A stretch of DNA of 64,000 nucleotides from Sipunculus nudus (lineage: Eukaryota > Annelida > Sipuncula > Golfingiida > Sipunculidae). The translations under genes were made by a program, and so were the position numbers. The stretch is from NCBI GenBank assembly GCA_026874595.1, contig CM049315.1, positions 16,250,164-16,314,163 on the forward strand. Direction: 5' to 3'. Shown one piece after another: positions 21,101-30,849 of this stretch. Each line of letters opens with the position of its first letter. The stretch's first letter is position 1. The notes under the pieces are model-generated. The model was not told the origin of the DNA. It did no database searches and worked only from the letters and a program-made list of their open reading frames with translations.

Positions 21101-24100
21101 CCTTTTTATGGATTGCAGCACAAAAGCTTCACAAAATATTGCAAAATAAACCTGAATATCTTAAGTGGGATGTCGAAGGTTACATGAAGGGAATACCGCC
21201 GTTATACTATACACTGGTTCGTTTCAATACCGTTTTTAGCTTTAATTAGTTATGCTGTTTATAGATACTGAACATCACATAGAGAATTCATGCGCAAAAA
21301 GATATTTTTTTACACGTTCTGATAATAAAATAAATTTTTTATTGTATGTCTTTCTTATTATTTTGTTAGGTGTACAACTGCCAGCAGGATACATGTCCAA
21401 CGCCTTAGTGTACATCAGTTTCGCAAGATTCCCATCGAGTCCAGCATGCACTGGGGCGTTCATTTCCCCCAGGGTCATTGTCACTTGTGCCGCCTGCGTA
21501 GTAGGGCAGACTACAGGCTCAATTATGTAAGTTCAAACACATTAACATCTTCTGGTCTTATTCTACTCTAAGATTTGTCTCGGGAATGTGTGTAAACGCC
21601 CGTCTTATTAACGGATCGTATTATGGTATTAGTAGCGGCTATCTGTCTTATTAACGGGACGTCCTCAGGTATTAGCAGCGGCTATCCGTCTTATTAACAA
21701 GTCTTACTGTGGTATTAGCAGCGGCAATCTGTCTTATTAACGGGTCGTCCTATGGTATAAGTAGCGGCTATCTGTCTTATTAACGGGTCGTATTATGGTA
21801 TTAGCAGCGGCTATCTGTCTTATTAACGGGTCGTACTATGGTATTAGTAGCGGCTATCCGTCTTATTAACGGGTCGTATTATGGTATAAGTAGCGGCTAT
21901 CTGTCTTATTAACGGGTCGTCCTATGGTATTAGTAGCGGCTATCTGTCTTATTAACGGGTCGTACTATGGTATTAGCAGCGGCTATCTGTCTTATTAACG
22001 GGTCGTATAGTATGGTATTAGCAGCGGCTATCTGTCTTATTAACGGGTCGTCCTATGGTATTAGCAGCGGCTATCTGTCTTATTAACGGGTCGTCCTATG
22101 GTATTAGTAGCGGCTTTCTGTCTTATAAACGGGTCGTCCTATGGTATTAGTAGCGGCTATCTGTCTTATTAACGGGTCGTACTATGGTATTAGCAGCGGC
22201 TATCTGTCTTATTAACGGGTCGTACTATGGTATTTGTAGGGGCTATCCGTCTTATTAACGGGTCGTATTATGGTATTAGTAGCGGCTATCTGTCTTATTA
22301 ACGGGTCGTCCTATGGTATTAGTAGCGGCTATCTGTCTTATTAACGGGTCGTCCTATGGTATTAGCAGCGGCTATCTGTCTTATTAACGGGTCGTATAGT
22401 ATGGTATTAGTAGCGGCTATCTGTCTTATTAACGGATCGTACCATGGTATTAGTAGCGGCTATCTGTCTTATTAACGGATCGTACTATGGTATTAGTAGC
22501 GGCTATCTGTCTTATTAACGGATCGTACTATGGTATTAGTAGCGGCTATCTGTCTTATTAACGGGTCGTACTATGGTATTAGCAGCGGCTATCTGTCTTA
22601 TTAGCGGATCGTACTATGGTATTAGTAGCGGCTATCTGTCTTATTAAGGGGTCGTACTATGGTATTAGCAGCGGCATACGTCTTATTAACGGATCGTACT
22701 ATGGAATTAGCAGCGGCTATCTGTCTTAATAACGGGTTCTATTATGGTATTAGCAGTGGCTATCTGTCTTATTAACGGGTCGTACTATTGTGTTAGCAGT
22801 GGCTATCCGTCTTAATAACGGGTTCTATTATGGTATTAGCAGTTTTTATCCGTCTTATTAACGGGTCGTACTATGGTATAAGCAGCGGCTATGTTGAGCG
22901 AAATGATCACTTGTACCAACTTTTTTCAGATATATATTAAATAATGCAGATGACCATGGATCACCCTGGCGTACACCAGAACTTACTGTAAAGTCATCAG
23001 TGAGCAGATCCGGAGTTATTTTATTCGCCAAAACAGAGTTTTGCGGATACTATGTTTTCAGCCCACCGCCGCCGCCGCCGCCGCGTAGGTGTCCGGAGAA
23101 CTCTTCCGTAACCGCTGGGCGGAATTTTACGAAACCCCGGATCATGTTCGAGTCACATGTGAACTGCTGCGCCCCGATTTTGTTTTGACCTCTGCGCTCT
23201 GTGTCCATTTGTGCGCCTGTTGCCACACATACACCCAAATATCTTTGGAACCGTTCGACCGATCAGGAAAAAAAATTGTACAAATGTTGCCCTTGGATAG
23301 CTTTATATCATACACAAAAATGGTGGCGCCACCTGCACCCATGTATGCACAGTGTCCATCTGTTCGTCATTATGCATATGTATAGATCTCACATAGCTCT
23401 TTATCATACGCAAAACTGGTGGCGCCACCTGCAACCCTTTTTGCACAGCGTCCGTCTGTTTGTCTGCCACGGGCTAAAATCACTCATATACATGTAGTGG
23501 TTTGTCTTATCTGTCTAAAATTTTGCATATGTATACAACTTGGACAGCTTTATGGATTTTGTATTAGGTGGCGCAACCTACATACACATTTCGGCTGCAG
23601 ACATCCATGCTAATATGCAAAACTTCACTCCGTTTCCCCTTGCCACTCAATCCATGCCTCACTTCATCCGTTCCACTCTGATTTTGGCGGATGCACGTAG
23701 TCGCTTGTCGACTACCCGTATACTAGTTCCTACGTGTGTTTTGTTACTATTCATATATTTCAATGCATAATATAGTTTACCATCAATATTTAGCTCTAGC
23801 AATCGGCAAAGGAGTAGATCCCTAATTATTTTGTGAAAGGCCCTTTTCCATGTCGATAAGGGCTACAAATACCTCGTTATCCATATTTATGTAATTGGTC
23901 ACAATGCTTGTAAGAATAAAAATGTGTTTGAAAATTTTATTTTTCATTAACCGTTGTGGATTCGCGACGCAATACAAAATAAAAAAAAGTTAAAATGCTC
24001 ATTTTTTTCTACAATGAGGAAATCGGAGATCGGAGCCGGTTGGTTAACCAGAAAATTAAAAAAAAAGTCTAGCCTGACTGGGGTATCTTGACCTGTGGCG

Positions 24101-25500
24101 AATCAAAACTTAAAAGCTGACTAAATTTGATCAAATACATCATTCAGCAAAAGCCTCTTATTCAAGAACAAACCGTCAGTGTCTTTGAGCTGAACCCTGG
24201 CCGCTAGGCAAGATTTAAGAGTTTTGCTGGTAAAAACTACCCGCTTAATTCATAGAAGTTGCCACAAATAGAAATTCAACATAGCCTTGGTTCTCTTAAC
24301 TAGGTTTAAATGCTCATAAGGAGATATAAGAGTGACGGGGATATTTTATTTATGCAGAGTCACTGGAAAAACAGCGACGTTTGGACAGGGAACCACATTT
24401 CCAATTGAGAAGATAAGCAGGTCAACAAAAAACGGTATAGCGGTACTCATCACTAAAAGTGACGCTGATGGTATCAACACACTGACGCTGCCGTGCAAGA
24501 GAAAATATACACCACAATCCGATGAGTTCCTTACCATATACGGCTGGGGGTACAGCGGGGCGAGCGGAGACGCGACTCTGAACATCGCTGACCAGCGCTG
24601 GGGAGGGTCTGCCTGCAAAGACATCTTTCCAAAAGCTGACGGCAAAAACTACGTCTGCATGAAAGCTACAGCTGTTAAACAGAGCACATGTTATGGGGAC
24701 TGCGGGGGAGCTGTAGTCAAAAGTGGTACCCTGGTTGGTGTCGTTGTCGGTGTACCGCCCGACTGTCAACCCGGTAGATACACTCTTGTCGCCTCCATCA
24801 AAAGCGCCATGTTACAGCTGTTATCAGAAGATTTTGCTGGCTGTCACATGGGTCCATATAATGGTAAGGAATAATAGTAGGGGGGGGGGGGGGGGGGTGG
24901 CGGTCGCAGACCCAGAGGGGCGTAAAAAATAAAATAGATGTATCACTGATATTTTACTATGATTTCACTGAGATGTCCTTGTTTGATCATTCCATTTTTA
25001 TTCCTTTATTCTCATCCTTTATCAATGCACTGTAGCCGTTTAATAAATTAAAACTTTGTTCATCGTTAACATTAAAGCCCCTCAGTTTGATGCTGAGAAC
25101 AAACATCATTTGAACCCTCCACGCCGAAAATGTAGCCGCCCCTGTTAGTGGGCTCATGTTGACATATCTACGGGCTTAATATTTCTTCATCTCCTGCTTT
25201 TAATCGATAACACATACATTTTGAAATTTTAAAGTTTACTTTAAAAAATATTCTTAAGAAGAAAGAAACATGAAGAAGAAAGAAATCATAAAACGTCCAG
25301 CGATATGGATTAAAAACAGCATTTGGAATCATTTTAATTTATTTTTATACCTCCAGGTTCCAAAAAGGTTGGTCTTAGGCACTGCATGGTCCCTAGGACA
25401 TCTGTCATGTTTTACAGTTACCCGCTGTGGATCAGTTATGTCCAGAGATTAAGGAACAATTTGAATACTTACAGATATTGCACTCGCTGTAAAGAATATA

Positions 25501-25561
<61 letters not shown>

Positions 25562-28458
25562 ATATTGATATATCCTAACGTAATATTTGTTTTAATTGAT
25601 GCTATACTGTATTGTGTCATGTTTATTCTCTGTGTATCATCTTGACCTACACGCATCATCTTGACCTTACAGATACGAGCGTACTGGCTTCAGATAAAAC
25701 TACCACGGGGGCCAATCCGCTGACATTCCCGACGGTAAGCCACATCAGTTTTTTTTTCAGATGGGACTGTTCATAAGATTCTATTTAACTGTACAAAGTG
25801 TTCACACGGATACGGGTACGGATGCGTCAACATTCGTGAATTTGGATTTTCCACAATAATTTTCATGAAATGGCATATACATCGATTTTTGCTCTTCTAC
25901 TGGAAAATGTATCGGTAAAATGTTCATTAAATGTAAGATAAAAAGAAAAAGAGTTTTATACGTTTCCAAACAATAAAGATAAACAGGTTTCAAAGGTTAG
26001 GGTTACACTCCTTGAATGTTTGAGGTAATTTGAACCACCGTTATGTTCTCTTTTCATTCATAAACTTCTTTCCATCATGACACAGGGCGATTCTTGTTAT
26101 GTTTCAAGTAGAGATATTCTACAAGTCATTATCTGTATGAAGATATTTGAGGAACGGTAGATCTTTAGTTCCAATATCCTACATATGCTGAATTATGTAA
26201 TTCCTACAGTTTGGAACAGCGCTTGTGGTTCACGTTTGCCTCACATATATAGGCTTGGTCATTAAGTAACCAATTGATGTCAGAGATCAAAGTTCCGCGA
26301 CCAGCTTTTCGTGACATACCATGTGTAAAATAAAGACTACTACCTAAACCAACTTCCGAAATTCAAGCGACAGACTGCACTTTGTTTCTGCTATTTACTG
26401 CGCGGAGCCATCCATGAAATACCATTCGTACTACACCATCCATGATATGTACCATCCATGCTATACCATCCATACTATATACCATCCATGCTATACCATC
26501 CATGCTATACCATCCATGCTATATACGATTCATGCTATATACGATCCATGCTGTACCATCCATGCTATGTACCACCCATGCCATATACCATCCATGCTAT
26601 ATACGATTCATGCTATATACCATCCATGCTATATACCATCCATGCTCTACCATCCATACTATATACCATCCATGCTATATACCACCCATGCTATACCATC
26701 CATGATATGTACCACCCATGCATGCTATGTACCATCCATGCTATATACCATCCATGCTATATACCATCCATGCTATATACCGTTCATGCTATATACCATC
26801 CATGCTATATACCATCCATGCTATATACCATCCATGCTATATACCATCCATGCTATATACCATCTATGCTATATACCATCCATGCTATATACCATCCATG
26901 CTCTACCATCCATGCTATATACCATCCATGCTATACCATCCATGCTATATACCATTCATGCTATATACCATTCATGCTATATACCAACCATGCTATATAC
27001 GATCCATGCTATACGATACCATCCATGCTATATACCATCCATGCTATACCATCCATGCTATATACCATTCATGCTATATACCATTCATGCTATATACCAA
27101 CCATGCTATATACGATCCATGCTATACGATACCATCCATGCTATATACCATCCATGCTATACCATCCATGCTATATACCATTCATGCTATATACCATCCA
27201 TGCTATATACCATCCATGCTATATACGATTCATGCTATATACCATCCATGCTATATACCATCCATGCTATATACCATCCATGCTCTACCATCCATGCTCT
27301 ACCATTCATGCTATATACCAACCATGCTATATACGATTCATGCTATATACCATCCATACTATACCATCCATGCTACATACCATCCATGCTACACCATCCA
27401 TGCTATATACCATCCATGCTCTACCATTCATGCTATATACCAGCCATGCTATATACGATTCATGCTATATACCATCCATGCTCTACCATTCATGCTATAT
27501 ACCATCCATGCTCTACCATTCATGCTATATACCAACCATGCTCTACCATTCATGCTTTATACCAACCATGCTATATACGATTCATGCTATATACCATCCA
27601 TGCTATACCATTCAGGCTATATACCATCCATGCTCTACCATTCATGCTATATACCAACCATGCTATATACGATTCATGCTATATACCATCCTAGCTCTAC
27701 CATTCATGCTATATACCATCCATGCTATACCATTCATGCTATATACCATCCATGCTATACCATCCATGCTATATACCATCCATGCTATATACCATCCATG
27801 CTATATACCATCCATGCTATACAGCCCCTAATCATTAACACCACGAACTATTTCCCTCAAGTTAAATGATTTAATTAATTTGCACATATGCATATCGGCT
27901 TTTTCGGACGAGTAGATTGATACACACGGGAAACCAGCAAAACCAAGAACTTATATTAGAAGATAAAGTAAAACCGGCTGAACAAAAAGTGAAGAATTAT
28001 GTAGGTAGCCCTTCCACTGATGAGTTGATACGTAATGCATTTTACACAGGTGAAATAAGTAGATCTGACGGTGGGTCCAGTTTATTCAGAGTAACGTTAA
28101 AATGGTAAGCGGTGAAAGGTTGTAAAAAGAATCCGACAACTTACACTGCCACCCAAAGCTGAACAACCGGGTTATGATATGAGGGACACTGCTACCTCTC
28201 ACACTTTTTTTTATTGTTTTTTAGGGGTCTTGTAAAACAAAAATGTGTGTGAAGTGGGAGCCAGATCCTATGGACGCGGCCTGCAACAAAACCACCAATG
28301 GAGACCCAGCACGCATGTGTACTGACATAGCTGTGCAAAAAGAGGGCTTCCAGTTCACAAAAAGACTGGGGAAATGTTCAGCAAGGAACATGAAGAAACT
28401 TGACTGCCCTTGCTGTGACCAGTACACGCTCACATGGGATTGTTACAAATGTGATTAA
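18090..28458 (+). CDS. Secreted triad-less S1 peptidase homologue with Cys-rich tail (gene copy 1, five exons)
   Basis: Joining 18090-18183, 21370-21526, 24358-24863, 25673-25734 and 28225-28458 gives a 350-residue frame. All introns are GT-AG and the phases fit (1, 2, 1, 0). Residues 1-20 form a signal peptide, followed by RQKR at 22-25 and IVGG at 29-32. The trypsin fold runs to about 246: GAFISPR before VTCAAC (Ala73 at the His57 position), NGIAVL (Gly110 at Asp102), GWG at 146-148, GDCGG at 197-201 (Cys199 at Ser195) and PGRYTLVAS at 222-230. Residues 250-273 are a Thr/Ser/Pro-rich linker, and 274-350 a domain with ten cysteines. Protease activity is not expected; binding, inhibition or a structural role are possible. 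The S1-fold assignment is firm; the role is unknown. It has TATA and CCAAT boxes and a poly-A signal. Confidence 0.85.
18643..19221. mobile_element. TIR element rich in TCGCAA/TTGCGA words (intron 1, unit A only)
   Basis: The ends are inverted over about 28 bp, with GTATCT, TGGGCTG and GACAG conserved at both ends. The inside is packed with degenerate TCGC/GCGA and GTCTC words and has no transposase. Copy 2 has an empty site at about 50305, where GGCCGGAAAATGCTAGCCG runs straight through. This shows insertion in A after the duplication, or precise loss in B. No clean target duplication could be read. Confidence 0.65.
21370..21526 (+). CDS. Copy 1 exon 2: N-terminal half of the S1-like domain
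   Basis: Acceptor TTGTTAG, donor GTAAGT. With the G from exon 1 it completes IVGG and then encodes VQLPAGYMSNALVY and CTGAFISPRVIVTCAACVVG. In active S1 enzymes this last block is C-GG-LI----VLTAAHC. Here the His is Ala and an extra Cys sits two residues before it. The reading frame in the same place is intact in copy 2. Confidence 0.9.
21600..22892 (+). repeat. 43-bp minisatellite, about 30 copies (intron 2, copy 1)
   Basis: The unit reads from CTGTCTTATTAACGGGTCGT to TAGTAGCGGCTAT. Units vary by single bases (ACGG(G/A)TCGT, TAG(T/C)AGC). It begins about 75 bp after the exon 2 donor. The right end joins LINE sequence at TGTTGAGCGA. The matching site of copy 2 holds about five units. Confidence 0.9.
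22893..23034 (-). mobile_element. LINE reverse transcriptase fragment (copy A, part 1)
   Basis: Matches 57418-57542 in unit B, where it encodes the GVRQGDPLS region. The minisatellite replaces everything downstream of this point in the element. It continues at 23763 beyond an insertion. The LINE was in intron 2 before the duplication. Confidence 0.75.
23035..23762. mobile_element. Insertion within the LINE, with GGTGGCGCCACC words
   Basis: Absent from the same place in unit B (57543-57590). It starts near a (CCG)n stretch and carries GGTGGCGCCACCTGCA at about 23318 and 23413, with a weaker copy near 23566. Similar palindromes mark the 340-bp repeats at 46934-49177, so the two may be related. 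Overlapping small reading frames look spurious. Ends and target duplication were not resolved. Confidence 0.5.
23763..23950 (-). mobile_element. LINE reverse transcriptase fragment (copy A, part 2)
   Basis: Matches 57590-57770 of unit B, the FDKINRDLTLYRLLELNIDG region. It has accumulated frameshifts. Together with 22893-23034 it is the remnant of one element. Confidence 0.75.
24358..24863 (+). CDS. Copy 1 exon 3: C-terminal half of the S1-like domain
   Basis: Acceptor TTTATGCAG, donor GTAAGG. It encodes VTGKTATFGQGTTFPIEK, then NGIAVLITKSD where active enzymes have NDIAL, then IYGWGYSG, STCYGDCGGAVV and QPGRYTLVAS. The residue at the S1-pocket position 189 is Ser, not Asp. Cys170/Cys184 and Cys195/Cys220 match the usual S1 disulfides 168-182 and 191-220. 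The equivalent exon in copy 2 is frameshifted and cut short. Confidence 0.9.
24880..24897 (+). repeat. G18 run just after the exon 3 donor
   Basis: Eighteen G residues starting 16 bp into intron 3. The equivalent run in copy 2 (58588-58607) marks the right edge of an exon deletion. Confidence 0.8.
25503..25558. repeat. (AT)n microsatellite, intron 3 of copy 1
   Basis: About 55 bp of uninterrupted alternating A and T. Confidence 0.9.
25673..25734 (+). CDS. Copy 1 exon 4: Thr/Ser/Pro-rich linker
   Basis: Acceptor CCTTACAG, donor GTAAGC. It completes an Asp codon and encodes TSVLASDKTTTGANPLTFPT, rich in potential O-glycosylation sites. It joins the S1-like domain to the C-terminal Cys-rich domain. 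It is conserved in copy 2 at 61108-61169. Confidence 0.8.
26408..27823 (+). repeat. 14/16-bp tandem array (intron 4, copy 1), about 90 units
   Basis: Alternating CATCCATGCTATATAC (16 bp) and CATCCATGCTATAC or CATCCATGCTCTAC (14 bp) units with base variants. All three forward frames stay open for long stretches because the unit lacks stops, giving His-Pro-Cys-Tyr-Ile repeats. These are artefacts. Copy 2 holds only about 150 bp of related degenerate sequence at 63745-63895. Confidence 0.9.
28225..28458 (+). CDS. Copy 1 exon 5: C-terminal 10-cysteine domain
   Basis: Acceptor TTTTTTAG, phase 0, encoding 77 residues and TAA. The cysteines are at 276, 281 and eight further positions, ending DCPCC then WDCYKCD. 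Several N-linked glycosylation sequons are possible, for example NKT. I do not recognise the family. An even number of cysteines in a secreted protein suggests five disulfides. No matching exon is found in unit B. Confidence 0.8.
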   Translation, partial: GSCKTKMCVKWEPDPMDAACNKTTNGDPARMCTDIAVQKEGFQFTKRLGKCSARNMKKLDCPCCDQYTLTWDCYKCD

Positions 28459-28539
28459 AATTGGAGGCCCACTTTGCAGCTATGGGTATAATCAATGTTC
28501 TGTTAATGATTTAACATGAACGAAACCATATATCCTTAT

Positions 28540-28545
28540 AATAAA
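28540..28545 (+). terminator. Poly-A signal of gene copy 1
   Basis: AATAAA 82 bp after the stop codon. This fits a short 3' untranslated region. Confidence 0.6.
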
Positions 28546-28995
28546 CAGAAATTTTAAACGTAGTATAAACTTTACGTGAGGTAGTACACACTTTACGTGA
28601 TGCAGTACACACTTTACATGATGCGGTGCATATTTGTTATTATGAAGCTTCCACTGTTACATTGACAGTTACCAATGATTTAGGGGGATTACAAAGTTGG
28701 TGACCATTTTTAAATTTTATTGCGTCATTTGATAAATGAGTAATATGACCATTTCGCAGAAAGAACGCCTTTTTGTCCCAGAGGCTAGAGAGATTTTACT
28801 CTTTATAACTGGGAAAATATTTTGGCATAATAATCTGTACATAGCCTATATATTTTTTTTTTTACTTTTGAAACGATTACAAGACACTTGAACATTAGAG
28901 GAGTCTGGTTCAATACAGTTATTTTGGGATGCCTATTAACATTTGGAATTAAATACATTTCTTCCAAATATAAAAAAGCCATATTTTGATTTTAC

Positions 28996-28996
<1 letters not shown>

Positions 28997-29041
<45 letters not shown>
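28997..29041. repeat. (GA)n microsatellite
   Basis: About 44 bp of alternating G and A, just before the point where homology with unit B resumes (29063). Confidence 0.9.
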
Positions 29042-29043
<2 letters not shown>

Positions 29044-29113
29044 CCTCTGTATTTCGGAATGGATTATCTAATAAATTATTTATTTGTTTAACAAATGACA
29101 CCTTTTTCTAAAG

Positions 29114-30849
29114 TCGTAAAAAATACACTCAACCCCTTCTCTCCTACACAGTCCAATGCACATAAACAAACCGGGCATAAAGTCATACAAACCTCAGTCT
29201 AACAGCAATAACATAATAATGTTTGTTTATAGTGATGTCTGAGATCAGTACGGCCCTGTTACCTTGCAGGCCGTAGAAGTTTCAAGGCTAATTTGTTTAA
29301 CAGTCATCTCATTTCACAGAAGCCGTAAACTTCCCGCAACACAACCCAGTCCCCCGGTCAATTGTACAAACTAGAAATACAAGATTCTGTATGATTGACG
29401 TGCTTATGTAATATTTAACTATGCCCCTAATTTAGTTTTTGTATTGGTCATGAAAACTTTTACGACAAATACTCCATAAAATCTAAGGTCACAAGGCACG
29501 TGTATAACGACGTAAAAACGCTTAGACTGTTTGTTTCACAAACTTAGATATTAGGAATACCACAGACATCTGAATCTATTTTACTCTCATACACCACAAA
29601 AAAGAAGCGTCAAGTCAAAAGAAGACCTGCCTTCCATAGTCAAAGAGCACGGACCGGGCAAAACTGTTATAACAGTTGACAAATTGTTCAATTACTTCAC
29701 ATAATCACATCCGAAAATGTTGTGCAGAAATTATCAATCTGACTTTTTTATTTCAATCTCGTTTGTTAACCTTTTGGTTTTCAATATGTCAAGTTGTTTA
29801 ATTATATAAATAATACTTAACACTCGTAAATAGCATATTTTGCCTGTAAGTGTCTTTTCCCGCATACTTTCGTGTATTTTTTTCAAAGATATATATTTGT
29901 ATATATTGATGATAAATTTATTAAGTGATATAAGAGTACAGAAATGAAATTATCATGGTGTATTTGCCATCAGGCCTTTTTTTTAGTTAACTTTCATTTT
30001 TAGTTAACCCTGTTCGAAGTTTGAATAACTGTTTAAAGGTTTATTTCAGACCCTATCTCTTCACTCATCGCACACAGTACCTAATTACTAGATGCTTGTT
30101 ACATATCGTACACTCCATCCTTATCATTCAGGGATATATCAAGAAAAAAGGCCAAGCAGAAAATGAATATTATACACTACTTCAGTGGTCGGCCAAATAT
30201 CCTTTTCTACCAATCAGACTATTTACCGGACTAATTCTAACAAGGAGAATAGAGAAACAGCGAATTACGTATCTAAACATGTAGAAATTACAACTATCAG
30301 CGTAAAAAAACGTATATCACAAAGGCAAATGTTGCCAAAATTTGTTACTTCTTGGCCTTGAACCATGCGAGTTATATAGTTTTAATAAACGTGTATCAGC
30401 TGAAACTCAATCTGTTTCAATTGTTTTAGGTATATTCAAAGTTTAGACATTTAATCACTTGAGCCCTCTCTTTTCCTTTTATACAAAATGTATACTATTT
30501 AAAGTATCTCCAGCAAATCCTTTGATAAATATAAGAAAACTGCCTACATTCCCAAAATACCGTGCAGCCCATAATAAATCATTAAGGTAAACTCAGGACA
30601 CATCAGTGATTATATAAAGTATGAATAGATCCAGAATATAATTTTTTTCTATTAGCATGTACAATTTTACGGTAAGTTTGATCGACCATATAAAAGTTTA
30701 ATGCGAAAACATAATGAATTTATTTTGTACTTGACATTTTTATTCTCTAAAATTGTGTTTTAATTTATATATACATTGTTGTTACATATGTTAACAGACC
30801 TGTTAAAACTTTCCAGAGATATCTTAATTATAAACCTGGTTGTTATACT
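29114..30849. other. Spacer after unit A, no feature recognised
   Basis: AT-rich. The unit B equivalent would lie beyond the window. No coding region, RNA gene or repeat array recognised. Confidence 0.35.

Larger units (their letters stand above)
6188..29113 (+). repeat. Segmental duplication, unit A
   Basis: Homology with unit B is direct and collinear. Anchors: 6188 with 36557, 9340 with 37835, 9775 with about 44740, 15080 with about 45600, 16900 with about 46005, 18090 with 49743 (gene start), 21370 with 54383, 24358 with 58198, 25673 with 61108, 26020 with about 63374, and 29063 with about 63950. The offset drifts from about 30 to 35 kb because each unit gained and lost elements. Exons look over 90 percent identical and introns are diverged but alignable by eye. 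The unit contains the intact gene copy 1. Confidence 0.85.

Noticed and set aside
21600-22892. CRISPR-like regular array
   Set aside because: The 43-bp units are contiguous, with no unique spacers, and the genome is eukaryotic; it is a minisatellite.
23000-23770. Overlapping small frames of about 60-100 codons
   Set aside because: They lie in an intronic insertion with repeated GGTGGCGCCACC words, overlap on both strands and have no recognisable domain.
26414-27869. Three overlapping long open frames with His-Pro-Cys-Tyr-Ile repeats
   Set aside because: They arise from a stop-free 14/16-bp tandem repeat in all three forward frames, inside an intron; no start context or non-repeat sequence supports a protein.
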